Shown here in pieces: positions 1 to 5,232 of a DNA stretch of 23,857 bases. Position 1 is the stretch's first letter; each line of letters starts with the position of its first letter. The notes beneath the pieces are model-generated. The model ran no database searches, was not told the origin of the DNA, and saw only the letters and a list, made by a program, of their open reading frames with translations. Source of the DNA: a virus; the IMG/VR virus record IMGVR_UViG_3300038954_000522, positions 1-23,857 of that record; one strand, 5' to 3'. The translations under genes and the position numbers were made by a program.

Positions 1-67
1 GGGATACTTTGGTGCATCCGATGACGGGGTTCCAGGTTTCGTTGGTCCATTCTATTTTGCTAGACAT
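1..67 (-). CDS. DUF5131 (phage Gp37/Gp68 family) protein, N-terminal fragment
   Basis: Reading the minus strand from the ATG at 67-65 gives MSSKIEWTNETWNPVIGCTK followed by VS, and the frame runs off the left edge. This is the characteristic start of the phage Gp37/Gp68 (DUF5131) family, whose members begin with a KIEWT..TWNP..GC(T)KVS signature that leads into a cysteine cluster. Only 22 codons are present, so nothing can be said about the rest. The molecular role of the family is not established. It would be the next gene of the leftward early operon after the ASCH-like gene. Its start codon lies inside the first unit of the tandem repeat at 61-182. In-frame codons remain open upstream to about position 97, but this ATG fits the family start best. 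Confidence 0.75.
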   Translation of the reverse strand, partial: MSSKIEWTNETWNPVIGCTKVS

Positions 68-182
68 GATTGACAAGATTAATTTTAGACATGATTAACA
101 TGATTTACAAGATTGGTTTTAGACATGATTAACATGATTTACAGGATTGGTTTTAGACATGATTAACAAGATTTACAGGATG
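61..182. repeat. Tandem repeat, about 34-bp unit, four copies
   Basis: Units start with TAGACATGATT at 61, 86, 120 and 154. Units 2 and 3 are full length (34 bp) and differ by one base. Unit 1 lacks about 9 bp, and unit 4 diverges at its 3' end. Each unit carries an internal ACATGATT / TACAGGATT sub-repeat. The array separates the ASCH-like gene from the DUF5131 gene. It supplies the ATG of the latter (65-67, reverse) and the last codons and stop of the former (163-182). The style matches dispersed intergenic repeats seen in Bacteroidota chromosomes; that match is from memory, not a search. Confidence 0.9.
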
Positions 183-822
183 AATGTAGTAGTGAGTTGG
201 CCTCGGCCAGCGTGTGTACTTTCTCCAGGTATTTGAAATGGTATACCCATACCCAGGGATTGGTGTTCCAGGAACCCTGGCCGTTGATCTCTACCCACCT
301 TTTCTGGAACGCTTCCTTGGGCGCATAAGGATGGACCCCTTCATACAATGCATCTCCCAATGTTATGTGTTTTACCCTCTCCGCTCTCACTGAATTTATT
401 CTTATGAAATGCCTGGCATATTTGGCTGGCATGAACATTTTGTTTTGCCACTTCACATCCAGATTAGAGATGTTTGTGTAGTTGGGTGAGTAGTAGTATA
501 CTACTTCGCCCTTGCCATTCGTGCAATAAGGTTCTTTCAGGTATACAACATCTCCCGGCTGGTAGCGGGGGCGGAAATACTGGTAATTGTATTCCGAATG
601 GAAGATAAGGAACAGGGCGTACGTGCCTTTGAGCTGCCTGGGTTCGTTCTGGATTTCCGGTTTGTTTATCCGGCATACTTCAGGATCTTTCGTGAGTATA
701 ACAAACTTGTTGTTATCGGGATCCTGGTTGACCAGACCTAGGCCACCGGTGCGCCGTGTTTGTGTTTTTCGTCCATCGATCACGGCCTGGTGCATGTCGG
801 GTTTGAACATGATGCCTTTCAT
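163..822 (-). CDS. ASCH-domain-like phage protein
   Basis: A 219-aa protein with the layout of phage ASCH/PUA-like proteins: GRKTQTRR near the N-terminus (residues 17-24), PGDVVYLKE (89-97), MFMPAKYARHFIRI (129-142), an EGV motif after a helix, and NPWVWVYHF near the end (188-196). ASCH domains have a PUA-like beta-barrel fold and are thought to bind RNA or modified nucleobases; in phages their exact job is unknown. The last residues (HSSCKSC) are encoded by the downstream tandem repeat and look like an added tail, because the conserved fold ends at about residue 200. The gene overlaps the upstream 139-aa gene by 4 bases (819-822), which suggests translational coupling in the early operon. 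Confidence 0.7.
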   Translation of the reverse strand: MKGIMFKPDMHQAVIDGRKTQTRRTGGLGLVNQDPDNNKFVILTKDPEVCRINKPEIQNEPRQLKGTYALFLIFHSEYNYQYFRPRYQPGDVVYLKEPYCTNGKGEVVYYYSPNYTNISNLDVKWQNKMFMPAKYARHFIRINSVRAERVKHITLGDALYEGVHPYAPKEAFQKRWVEINGQGSWNTNPWVWVYHFKYLEKVHTLAEANSLLHSSCKSC

Positions 823-1238
823 GGTTGACTAATTCTTGGATTTGACGTTATGATCAGGTGGAGTGTTTTGCCGCCATGGGTGACGGGTGCTTTGCTGACT
901 TTGAACGATATGGACCGGCAGTCTACACCCATGGCTTTCATCACCTCGCGCACTACCGTGCTGTTGTTGGTTGTGAATGCCGTGTAATAGTTGTTCTTTA
1001 CATTTTCCCGTAACTGAAATCCGTACCCGTCAAGGGATTTGCACACGTACCATTCTTTTTTGTCCTTTTCGTTCTGGTGAAACTCGACCCTGTCGCCATT
1101 TTCCAGGTTCATCAGCTTCACGGTTTCCCGCGAGAGGCTGATCTGACCCTGTTGATGAAATCGGATGGTGGGTGTATTTTTCTGGAACCTGCCGGACGTT
1201 GTCTGGTTGTAGGTTCTTAGCTTTAACTTCTCGCTCAT
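819..1238 (-). CDS. Hypothetical phage protein, beta-rich N-terminal half
   Basis: This 139-aa protein is not confidently recognised. Residues about 22-70 read as alternating strands (TIRFHQQGQISLSRETVKLM, then a GDRVEFHQ strand). That loosely resembles a swapped-hairpin AbrB-type fold, but this is only a suggestion. The C-terminal part ends with a short proline-containing tail. It overlaps its upstream neighbour by 4 bases (ATGA at 1235-1238) and its downstream neighbour by 4 bases, so it belongs to the early operon. A DNA-binding or nucleoid-type accessory role is possible but not shown. Confidence 0.6.
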   Translation of the reverse strand: MSEKLKLRTYNQTTSGRFQKNTPTIRFHQQGQISLSRETVKLMNLENGDRVEFHQNEKDKKEWYVCKSLDGYGFQLRENVKNNYYTAFTTNNSTVVREVMKAMGVDCRSISFKVSKAPVTHGGKTLHLIITSNPRISQP

Positions 1239-1459
1239 TTTGCTTCCTCCTTTCTGTATTTTTCGTGTTGTTTATGGGTTTTAAGCTCTACAAGGTGGCA
1301 AAGTATTGACAGATACCGGTCACGCTCAGCGGTGAATTTCTGTATTACCAGGCGCCTTTTCCTGGTTTGCAGCCGATCCTTACTAAGGATCTCCACGTTG
1401 TTTCTCATCTGCTCGTACTTAGAGTTGATGAACTGAATGTTTCTTTTTAAGTCTTTCAT
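1235..1459 (-). CDS. Small basic helical protein
   Basis: A 74-aa protein rich in Lys, Arg and Glu and predicted by eye to be almost wholly alpha-helical, with heptad-like spacing (about residues 5-60) that suggests a short coiled coil. There is no signal peptide or membrane segment. The family is not recognised. It sits between the 55-aa gene at 1461-1628, whose stop is one base upstream of this start, and the 139-aa gene, which it overlaps by four bases. This is typical of tightly packed phage early genes. Function unknown. Confidence 0.6.
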   Translation of the reverse strand: MKDLKRNIQFINSKYEQMRNNVEILSKDRLQTRKRRLVIQKFTAERDRYLSILCHLVELKTHKQHEKYRKEEAK

Positions 1460-1460
1460 A

Positions 1461-1628
1461 TCAATGTTTTTGTAATTTAAGATCGATCAAATCGATCTGG
1501 TGTTTCAGGTTTATCACTTCCGGATCGGTAATATCCCTTACTTTTCGTATCCCGGCCCGCTGCATTTTCCTTTCAAGCTCCTTCTGCTTGGATTGCTTTT
1601 GACGTATAAGATTGTCTGCGTTAAACAT
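1461..1628 (-). CDS. Small basic protein, 55 aa
   Basis: Translating the minus strand from the ATG at 1628-1626 gives a 55-aa protein beginning MFNADNLIRQKQ and ending LIDLKLQKH, with stop TGA at 1463-1461. It is charged and helical (SKQKELERKMQRAG), with a second helix after a DITDPEV turn. It exactly fills the gap between two annotated genes. Its start overlaps the stop of the upstream 93-aa gene by 8 bases (1621-1628), and its stop lies one base before the next start. This packing is the main support. Function unknown. Confidence 0.6.
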   Translation of the reverse strand: MFNADNLIRQKQSKQKELERKMQRAGIRKVRDITDPEVINLKHQIDLIDLKLQKH

Positions 1629-1902
1629 GAGCAATTGTTTTAAATATTAAGTATAAAGCTGTTATAAAAACAGCCAGAAAAACGGCAGGCAACAGCCGTA
1701 TGTTGATAAGCGCTCGCCTGGCAGGTTTTTCTGTTTCAGGCGGTACGGGATAATAATCTTCCCGGTAAATTCTTTTCCCGTTTTTAATTTTATATCCGGC
1801 GCCCAGAATGTGATCATATTTTTCATGTCCTTCGGGCCCATCTTGTATGTAGCTTTCTTTGTACATCAGTTGTGTCGGTGTTTGTTTTTCCAGGATTCCC
1901 AT
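1621..1902 (-). CDS. Membrane-anchored hypothetical protein with C-terminal helix
   Basis: A 93-aa protein with a polar, tyrosine- and lysine-rich N-terminal region (about residues 1-64) and one hydrophobic segment near the C-terminus (about residues 69-91, including LLPAVFLAVFITALYLIF). A basic stretch just before it (PARRALINIR) predicts that the N-terminal part is cytoplasmic by the positive-inside rule. No signal peptide is seen. It is encoded between the 34-aa membrane peptide gene (overlap 1866-1902) and the 55-aa gene. Family not recognised. A role in modifying the host envelope during infection is possible but inferred only from topology. Confidence 0.6.
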   Translation of the reverse strand: MGILEKQTPTQLMYKESYIQDGPEGHEKYDHILGAGYKIKNGKRIYREDYYPVPPETEKPARRALINIRLLPAVFLAVFITALYLIFKTIAHV

Positions 1903-1970
1903 AACGCAATTGCAAAAGCTATGATGAGCTCAAAAACAATCACAATTATGATAATGACCTGGGGTGTCAT
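1866..1970 (-). CDS. 34-aa single-helix membrane peptide
   Basis: From the ATG at 1970-1968 the minus strand reads MTPQVIIIIVIVFELIIAFA and continues IALWESWKNKHRHN to a TGA at 1868-1866. It is one hydrophobic helix with an embedded Glu and a strongly basic C-terminal tail, so it should be a tiny inner-membrane protein. Its start overlaps the stop of the DUF4406-like gene by exactly ATGA (1967-1970), and its 3' end overlaps the start of the 93-aa membrane protein. This is a classic coupled arrangement and argues that the gene is real. It may work with the adjacent 93-aa membrane protein. Confidence 0.55.
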   Translation of the reverse strand: MTPQVIIIIVIVFELIIAFAIALWESWKNKHRHN

Positions 1971-2383
1971 GATTCAATGAAATGATATTCCGTTTTTGAG
2001 GTAAGAATGTAATCATCCTTTTTAGTTCCGTTAATCTTTGTGTTGATCACGGATGTATATTGAATTAATTTGTCAGTAAATTCAACATATACAGGGATGC
2101 TTAATATATCCGCAACTTTCATTATATAGTTGCATAGCATATCACCACGCCAGTTTTTTGCAAGGATTATCGCATCGCATGCTGACAGCTTTACTGCCAA
2201 AGCGGTTATTAGTTCTTTTCTTTTTTCGTTATGACTGGTGTTAGGGCTTAGCATCATAATATCACTTTTGATGCTTTCCGGATCGATAATATCAAATCCC
2301 TGGTTGGTGTAGAAGTTGCGCAGCTTTTCAATTTCATTCTGACTTGCATATTCCGGGAAGTTGATAAATATTAGCTTTTTCAT
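1967..2383 (-). CDS. DUF4406 / nucleoside deoxyribosyltransferase-like protein
   Basis: A 138-aa protein with the Rossmann-like layout of DUF4406: an N-terminal strand KKLIFINF, a helix, a GFDIIDPES strand-turn (29-37), a basic helix, then SACDAIILAKNW (67-78), a helix ending in A91, and a final strand IPVYVE. Relatives are small nucleoside 2-deoxyribosyltransferase-fold proteins found in phages and their neighbourhoods. The family normally has an NW..S.GA..E.E..A helix. Here the corresponding stretch is NWRGDMLCNYIMKVA, so the acidic residues expected there are missing. It may therefore bind nucleotide without catalysis, or have diverged. Its stop overlaps the start of the 34-aa membrane peptide. 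Confidence 0.55.
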   Translation of the reverse strand: MKKLIFINFPEYASQNEIEKLRNFYTNQGFDIIDPESIKSDIMMLSPNTSHNEKRKELITALAVKLSACDAIILAKNWRGDMLCNYIMKVADILSIPVYVEFTDKLIQYTSVINTKINGTKKDDYILTSKTEYHFIES

Positions 2384-2400
2384 TTGACGTTAATTTTTGG

Positions 2401-2967
2401 TTAAACAATATTGTTTTCGTAAGCCCATATAGCAATTTCAGATTGCTTATTCACGTTGAGCTTCGCCTTGATGTTTTTCATGTGGCTGATCATGGTAGTC
2501 TCTGCGAGGCATAATCTTTCCGCGATCTCTGAATAGCTGAGCCCTTCGGCTGTAACTTTAATTATCTCAATTTCGCGGTTGCTCAGTTTGGTTTTCCGGA
2601 TGCAGTCCGGCTTGCATCGTTTGCCTTCATGCGGGCATTTTCCGCGCATGCCGCAATCCCAGTACTCGAAACGGATGTTCCCTTCCTGGTCGAAATCGGG
2701 AACATTATCGAAACCTCCTAGGTTGCACAAAGCGTATTGTTCAAGCTTTTGCATATAAGGCATTTCATCCGGGAAAGTCTTGTGGGCTTCGCGGTCCTGT
2801 TGATATCTTATGGATACTGCCTGAATGATTCTATCGGGAAGATCCTGAAAGGCATAGAATCTGCCCTGGTACATTCCTTTAAGTTTGCCACCCTGGTTGA
2901 CGGGTGCGGTGCTGAAAAATTCAGCGTTGGTGTCTGTGGCTGTTACGCCTGCTGGTAGTTGTTGCAT
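2401..2967 (-). CDS. LuxR-type HTH transcriptional regulator with Cys cluster
   Basis: A 188-aa protein. Residues 128-186 form a LuxR/GerE-type helix-turn-helix: LSNREIEIIKVTAEGLSYSE leads into IAERL and a recognition helix, followed by MKNIKAKLNV. Just before it lie four cysteines in CX5CX6CX3C spacing (C105, C111, C118, C122) with a nearby His, which could bind a metal. The N-terminal 90 residues match neither a receiver nor an autoinducer-binding domain that I recognise. In the early operon it could act as a phage-encoded activator of later genes; that role is inferred. A 60-bp gap containing the TTGGGGAACGCGGT repeat separates it from the upstream antirepressor gene. Confidence 0.7.
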   Translation of the reverse strand: MQQLPAGVTATDTNAEFFSTAPVNQGGKLKGMYQGRFYAFQDLPDRIIQAVSIRYQQDREAHKTFPDEMPYMQKLEQYALCNLGGFDNVPDFDQEGNIRFEYWDCGMRGKCPHEGKRCKPDCIRKTKLSNREIEIIKVTAEGLSYSEIAERLCLAETTMISHMKNIKAKLNVNKQSEIAIWAYENNIV

Positions 2968-3014
2968 CGTTTTGAGTTTTATGATAAAAAAAAAGGGAAA
3001 CGCGATAGCATGGA

Positions 3015-3028
3015 TTGGGGAACGCGGT
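3015..3028. repeat. Dispersed repeat TTGGGGAACGCGGT, copy 1
   Basis: An exact 14-bp match to the copies at 4951-4964 and 11641-11654. The match to the third copy continues through TTA (16 bp). It lies in the gap between the antirepressor stop (TAA on the minus strand, 3030-3028) and the LuxR-type gene, and touches that stop codon. Confidence 0.8.
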
Positions 3029-3558
3029 TATCCGTTGAACAACTCGAGTTGTTTCAAAGATTCTTCTTCGTCAATCTCTTTGAGCATATTGGCAAGATTC
3101 AAGTGCCGTCCCTGTAGCTTGTTAAGCTGCTGATAATCTTCGTTGGCTTTTAGCTTATCACGGATGTGGGACATCTGAATTTTTACTTTGGTTTTTTCTT
3201 GAAGGATTTGTCGGCGTTCGGCTAATTTTCCCCTAAAATAATAATGCAGTACATCATGACACTTTACTTTATATTCGTAGAGTGCATCTGAATTAGTATT
3301 AATGGTAAAAAGCCAGCCATATATATATCGTTCCGGCAATGCAATATATTTTCTAAGCTTTTTTTCGGGGTCCCGCATGGTACATATGTACAACGCGCGA
3401 CTTAAAATTCTATCCTTTTTAACTTTCTTATATTGTCTTGAATATTCAACCCCTATTGCGTCGCAAATCGGTCGGATAGCTATGTAAACTGTTTCATCGA
3501 TAACAGCATAAGGAAGATATCTGCCATCAAATTTTAAAAGACTCTTATTTGTTTTCAT
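3028..3558 (-). CDS. Phage antirepressor, P22_AR_N-type N-terminal domain
   Basis: A 176-aa protein whose first roughly 110 residues follow the P22_AR_N antirepressor pattern: LLKFDGRYLPYAVIDETVYI, then AIRPICDAIGVEYSRQYKKV, then a strand-rich stretch ending in the hallmark LPERYIYGWLFTINTN and a YKVKCHDVLHYYF helix. The C-terminal part (about 115-176) is charged and helical, probably an oligomerisation or partner-binding segment. In P22-like phages such proteins bind and inactivate the repressor. Here the repressor at 3944-4351 lacks a self-cleaving domain, which makes this gene a good candidate inducer (inference). It is second in the leftward early operon, 11 bases after the 83-aa gene. 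Confidence 0.75.
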   Translation of the reverse strand: MKTNKSLLKFDGRYLPYAVIDETVYIAIRPICDAIGVEYSRQYKKVKKDRILSRALYICTMRDPEKKLRKYIALPERYIYGWLFTINTNSDALYEYKVKCHDVLHYYFRGKLAERRQILQEKTKVKIQMSHIRDKLKANEDYQQLNKLQGRHLNLANMLKEIDEEESLKQLELFNG

Positions 3559-3569
3559 ATATTTTAAAA

Positions 3570-3821
3570 TTAAAGGGTTTTAATTCTCTGATTGTATTTA
3601 TCTTGTTCTTCTTTTCGGCGACGTTTCTCTTCTTCGATTAAATCAATGGCTGTATCTATGATTCCATGGTAATCCTTTTTGTAGCCATTCATCACGCTAT
3701 ATATAAGTGTAATACTGATTCTTTTACTAGGTTCACTTTTTTTTATCCTGGCCAAAATCTTTTGGGCGTATGGCTTTGGCAGGCGGTTCCTGATTTTGTT
3801 GAGGTTTTTCTTGCTTATCAT
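3570..3821 (-). CDS. Putative HTH protein, first gene of the early operon
   Basis: An 83-aa basic protein. The pattern LPKPYAQKILARI, then a short turn and SITLIYSVMNGYKK, followed by a helix IIDTAIDLIEEE, looks like a compact helix-turn-helix of the kind used by phage Cro/CII-like proteins, but no named family is certain. The C-terminus is a highly charged helix (EEEKRRRKEEQDK). It is transcribed divergently from the repressor across a 122-bp control region, the classic place for a Cro-like or early activator protein. The start ATG at 3821-3819 is the first in frame. Confidence 0.55.
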   Translation of the reverse strand: MISKKNLNKIRNRLPKPYAQKILARIKKSEPSKRISITLIYSVMNGYKKDYHGIIDTAIDLIEEEKRRRKEEQDKYNQRIKTL

Positions 3822-3943
3822 TTGATATATACTATTTTTCGGGTATTGACAAAGTGAGATTTTAGTATTAAATTAGTATGATAAAAGTAAGTAATCTTGT
3901 AATCATTTCCAAATATTTTTGGAATTTTTTTACAAAAAAATTT
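3822..3943. promoter_or_regulatory. Divergent control region between early operon and repressor
   Basis: AT-rich 122 bp between divergent regulators. TTAGTAT occurs twice as a direct repeat (3862-3868 and 3873-3879), 11 bp apart, about one helical turn. An inverted half-site, ATACTA, lies at 3829-3834. A 7-bp perfect palindrome, TTCCAAA-tatt-TTTGGAA, spans 3907-3924, just before the repressor start. TTGACA at 3846-3851, followed 17 bp later by TAAATT, could form a rightward promoter. A TTTG at 3853-3850 (minus strand) with TATATATC downstream is a weaker leftward candidate. These are the likely operators and promoters of the lysogeny switch. The sites are seen in the sequence; their function is inferred. 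Confidence 0.5.
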
Positions 3944-4351
3944 ATGTGTGCTGTGGAAATATCTTATAATCAGATAAGAGAAAATATAAGAAAACTTGCA
4001 AAAAGCAAAGGCTATTCCATAAATGATTTGTGTGAAAAATTAAAGATAACTCGGAATGGTTTCGATTATACTTTTAATAATAAAGCTGTTAAACTTTCGC
4101 TAATCTTTGATATAGCAGATGTTTTGTCTGTTGATTATAAAAAATTGATTGAAGGACCGGATGCGAGTTCTAATATAGTTCAAGAGGATAAGGCGACCTA
4201 TGAAAAAAACAATCAAAAATACACCGAGGCTTTGGAGGAGATCCGGGGATTGTACCGGGAGGTGAGCAGGCTGCAGGAGGAGAATGCGCTGTTGCGTGAG
4301 GAGCTGGCGGCTATGCGCGGCAATGACAATGGAAAGAAAGAAGCCAGTTGA
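3944..4351 (+). CDS. XRE-like phage repressor with C-terminal coiled coil
   Basis: A 135-aa protein when started at the ATG at 3944 (MCAVEISYNQ). An earlier in-frame ATG at 3878 would add 22 residues, but these look non-coding and overlap the TAGTAT repeat and the palindrome, so I prefer 3944. Residues about 9-68 form a helix-turn-helix of the Cro/C1 type (LAKSKGYSINDLCEKLKITR, then a helix ending in DYKKLI). Residues about 86-124 form a leucine-zipper-like coiled coil (LYREVSRLQEENALLREELA) for dimerisation. There is no S24/LexA protease domain. Base composition changes sharply inside the gene: the HTH half is AT-rich, and the coil from about 4225 is GC-rich, suggesting a domain fusion by recombination. 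Divergent from the early operon. Confidence 0.75.
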   Translation: MCAVEISYNQIRENIRKLAKSKGYSINDLCEKLKITRNGFDYTFNNKAVKLSLIFDIADVLSVDYKKLIEGPDASSNIVQEDKATYEKNNQKYTEALEEIRGLYREVSRLQEENALLREELAAMRGNDNGKKEAS

Positions 4352-4398
4352 GAGTCAAACACAGTTTGCGGAAAACAAATAAAAATAACACAAAAGAT

Positions 4399-4467
4399 AT
4401 GATATACCTGCTTATTTCTTGCGAAAGGTGGGAAATTGTTGACGAAGACGAAGAAGATATTGGTTAA
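4399..4467 (+). CDS. Possible 22-aa peptide
   Basis: A short frame between repressor and lipoprotein: ATG at 4399 and TAA at 4465-4467, giving a peptide that begins MIYLLISCERWEIV and ends in an acidic run (DEDEEDIG). It lies on the same strand as both neighbours in a 132-bp gap. Nothing beyond position and composition supports it, and it could be chance. Confidence 0.2.
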   Translation: MIYLLISCERWEIVDEDEEDIG

Positions 4468-4483
4468 CTAAAAATAAACACTT

Positions 4484-4924
4484 ATGAAAACTATTCAATT
4501 CATTGCTATTATGTCAATATTCTTAGGTTTTATGGCCAGCTGCGCAACCACTCAGATGGTAGAACTTACCCAAGAAGAAAAAGCTTATTTGGAAAAAGCA
4601 AGAAAACAACCTTTAGAATTTACAGTATCAGAGGAAAAATCTGATAAAATATGGGGAAGAGCACAAAGTTTTATAGCAAAACATAGTTCGTTTAAGCTTC
4701 AGAATACCACGGATTATGTGATACAAACATACTATCCAACGAGTGGAGACGCGCAGTTTGGTTATAAGGTAATAAAAACAGAGATGAATAATGGTGTAGA
4801 AATAACAGTTGATTGTTTTACTGGTAACGTTTTTATGCAGAAGGATGCTGATACAAATGCCCACATCCTTGCGTACTACTTAAAAACAGGAGAATTGGTA
4901 AGTGACAGAATTATAGCTAAATAA
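4484..4924 (+). CDS. Predicted lipoprotein, lysogenic moron candidate
   Basis: A 146-aa protein with a type II signal peptide: a Lys near the N-terminus, a hydrophobic core (residues 5-17) and a lipobox MASC with Cys20 as the lipidated residue. The residue after Cys is Ala, so no inner-membrane retention signal of the Asp type is seen. The mature part starts with a charged helix (TQEEKAYLEKARKQ), then a mixed alpha/beta domain with IWGRAQSFI and a strand-rich C-terminus. Family not recognised. It lies alone between repressor and integrase and is followed by a strong terminator, as expected for a gene expressed from the prophage. A role in altering the host surface or excluding other phages is possible but unproven. 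Confidence 0.65.
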   Translation: MKTIQFIAIMSIFLGFMASCATTQMVELTQEEKAYLEKARKQPLEFTVSEEKSDKIWGRAQSFIAKHSSFKLQNTTDYVIQTYYPTSGDAQFGYKVIKTEMNNGVEITVDCFTGNVFMQKDADTNAHILAYYLKTGELVSDRIIAK

Positions 4925-4950
4925 TAGAGGAACCCGCCTGCTACAGAACG

Positions 4951-4964
4951 TTGGGGAACGCGGT
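4951..4964. repeat. Dispersed repeat TTGGGGAACGCGGT, copy 2
   Basis: An exact 14-bp match to copies 1 and 3. Here it sits inside a larger inverted repeat, with TGCTAC (4939-4944) pairing with GTAGCA (4963-4968), and an inner CGTT-GGGG-AACG stem-loop at 4949-4960. The result is a nested hairpin just upstream of the terminator. Confidence 0.75.
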
Positions 4965-4974
4965 AGCACGGGAG

Positions 4975-5007
4975 AGCCTTCCGCCGCCAGGCGGAAGGCT
5001 TTTTTTA
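4975..5007 (+). terminator. Strong rho-independent terminator after the lipoprotein gene
   Basis: A perfect GC-rich stem, AGCCTTCCGCC (4975-4985) with GGCGGAAGGCT (4990-5000), a 4-base loop, and a run of T at 5000-5006 on the plus strand. It ends the lipoprotein transcript and separates it from the integrase. Confidence 0.9.
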
Positions 5008-5019
5008 AAAAGGTTAAAA

Positions 5020-5031
5020 TTGTAGGTCAAA
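5020..5031 (+). repeat. Direct repeat TTGTAGGTCAAA, copy 1
   Basis: An exact 12-bp match to 5205-5216, 185 bp apart, in the block upstream of the integrase. A candidate integrase-binding (arm or core) or regulatory site; the function is inferred from location only. Confidence 0.5.
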
Positions 5032-5118
5032 TGTAGTATCAAAAAGCGATGGTTAATTAATATAAATAATTGATATGGAAAAGAATATAAATTTTGGGAA
5101 TAGTACAGGTGGTTCCAC

Positions 5119-5152
5119 AGAGGGCGCAAAACTACCATGCGCCCTCTCTTTT
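5119..5152 (+). terminator. Terminator-like hairpin upstream of integrase
   Basis: A 9-bp perfect stem, AGAGGGCGC (5119-5127) with GCGCCCTCT (5139-5147), an 11-base loop, followed by CTTTTT. It lies about 80 bp before the integrase start, so it could end a short RNA or act as an attenuator of integrase expression. Confidence 0.7.
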
Positions 5153-5204
5153 TCTACTGCCAGACGTGAAAAATAATATATACATTCCCTTAAAAAAATT
5201 GTGG

Positions 5205-5216
5205 TTGTAGGTCAAA
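5205..5216 (+). repeat. Direct repeat TTGTAGGTCAAA, copy 2
   Basis: The second exact copy of the 12-mer at 5020-5031. It ends 16 bp before the integrase ATG, so a protein bound here could affect integrase expression. Confidence 0.5.
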
Positions 5217-5232
5217 AAATGGACAAATTAAT

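Larger units (their letters stand above)
5008..5232. other. Intergenic block upstream of integrase; possible attP, small RNA or leader
   Basis: This stretch has no convincing protein gene. It holds two copies of TTGTAGGTCAAA (5020-5031 and 5205-5216) and a second terminator-like hairpin at 5119-5152. A 33-codon frame (5075-5176, beginning MEKNINFGNSTGG) runs through the hairpin and so is more likely chance. A transcript starting in the AT-rich part and ending at the hairpin would be a small RNA or attenuated leader. Because the integrase 3' end overlaps the next gene, an attachment site near the integrase would most naturally lie here. No tRNA-like 3' end was seen. Confidence 0.35.

Noticed and set aside
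4941-5138. Minus-strand 65-aa frame upstream of integrase
   Set aside because: It runs through two strong hairpins and two repeat elements and has no family signal; chance frame.
5075-5176. 33-codon plus-strand frame beginning MEKNINFGNSTGG
   Set aside because: It spans the terminator-like hairpin at 5119-5152 and lacks any other support, so it is noted only as part of the intergenic block.
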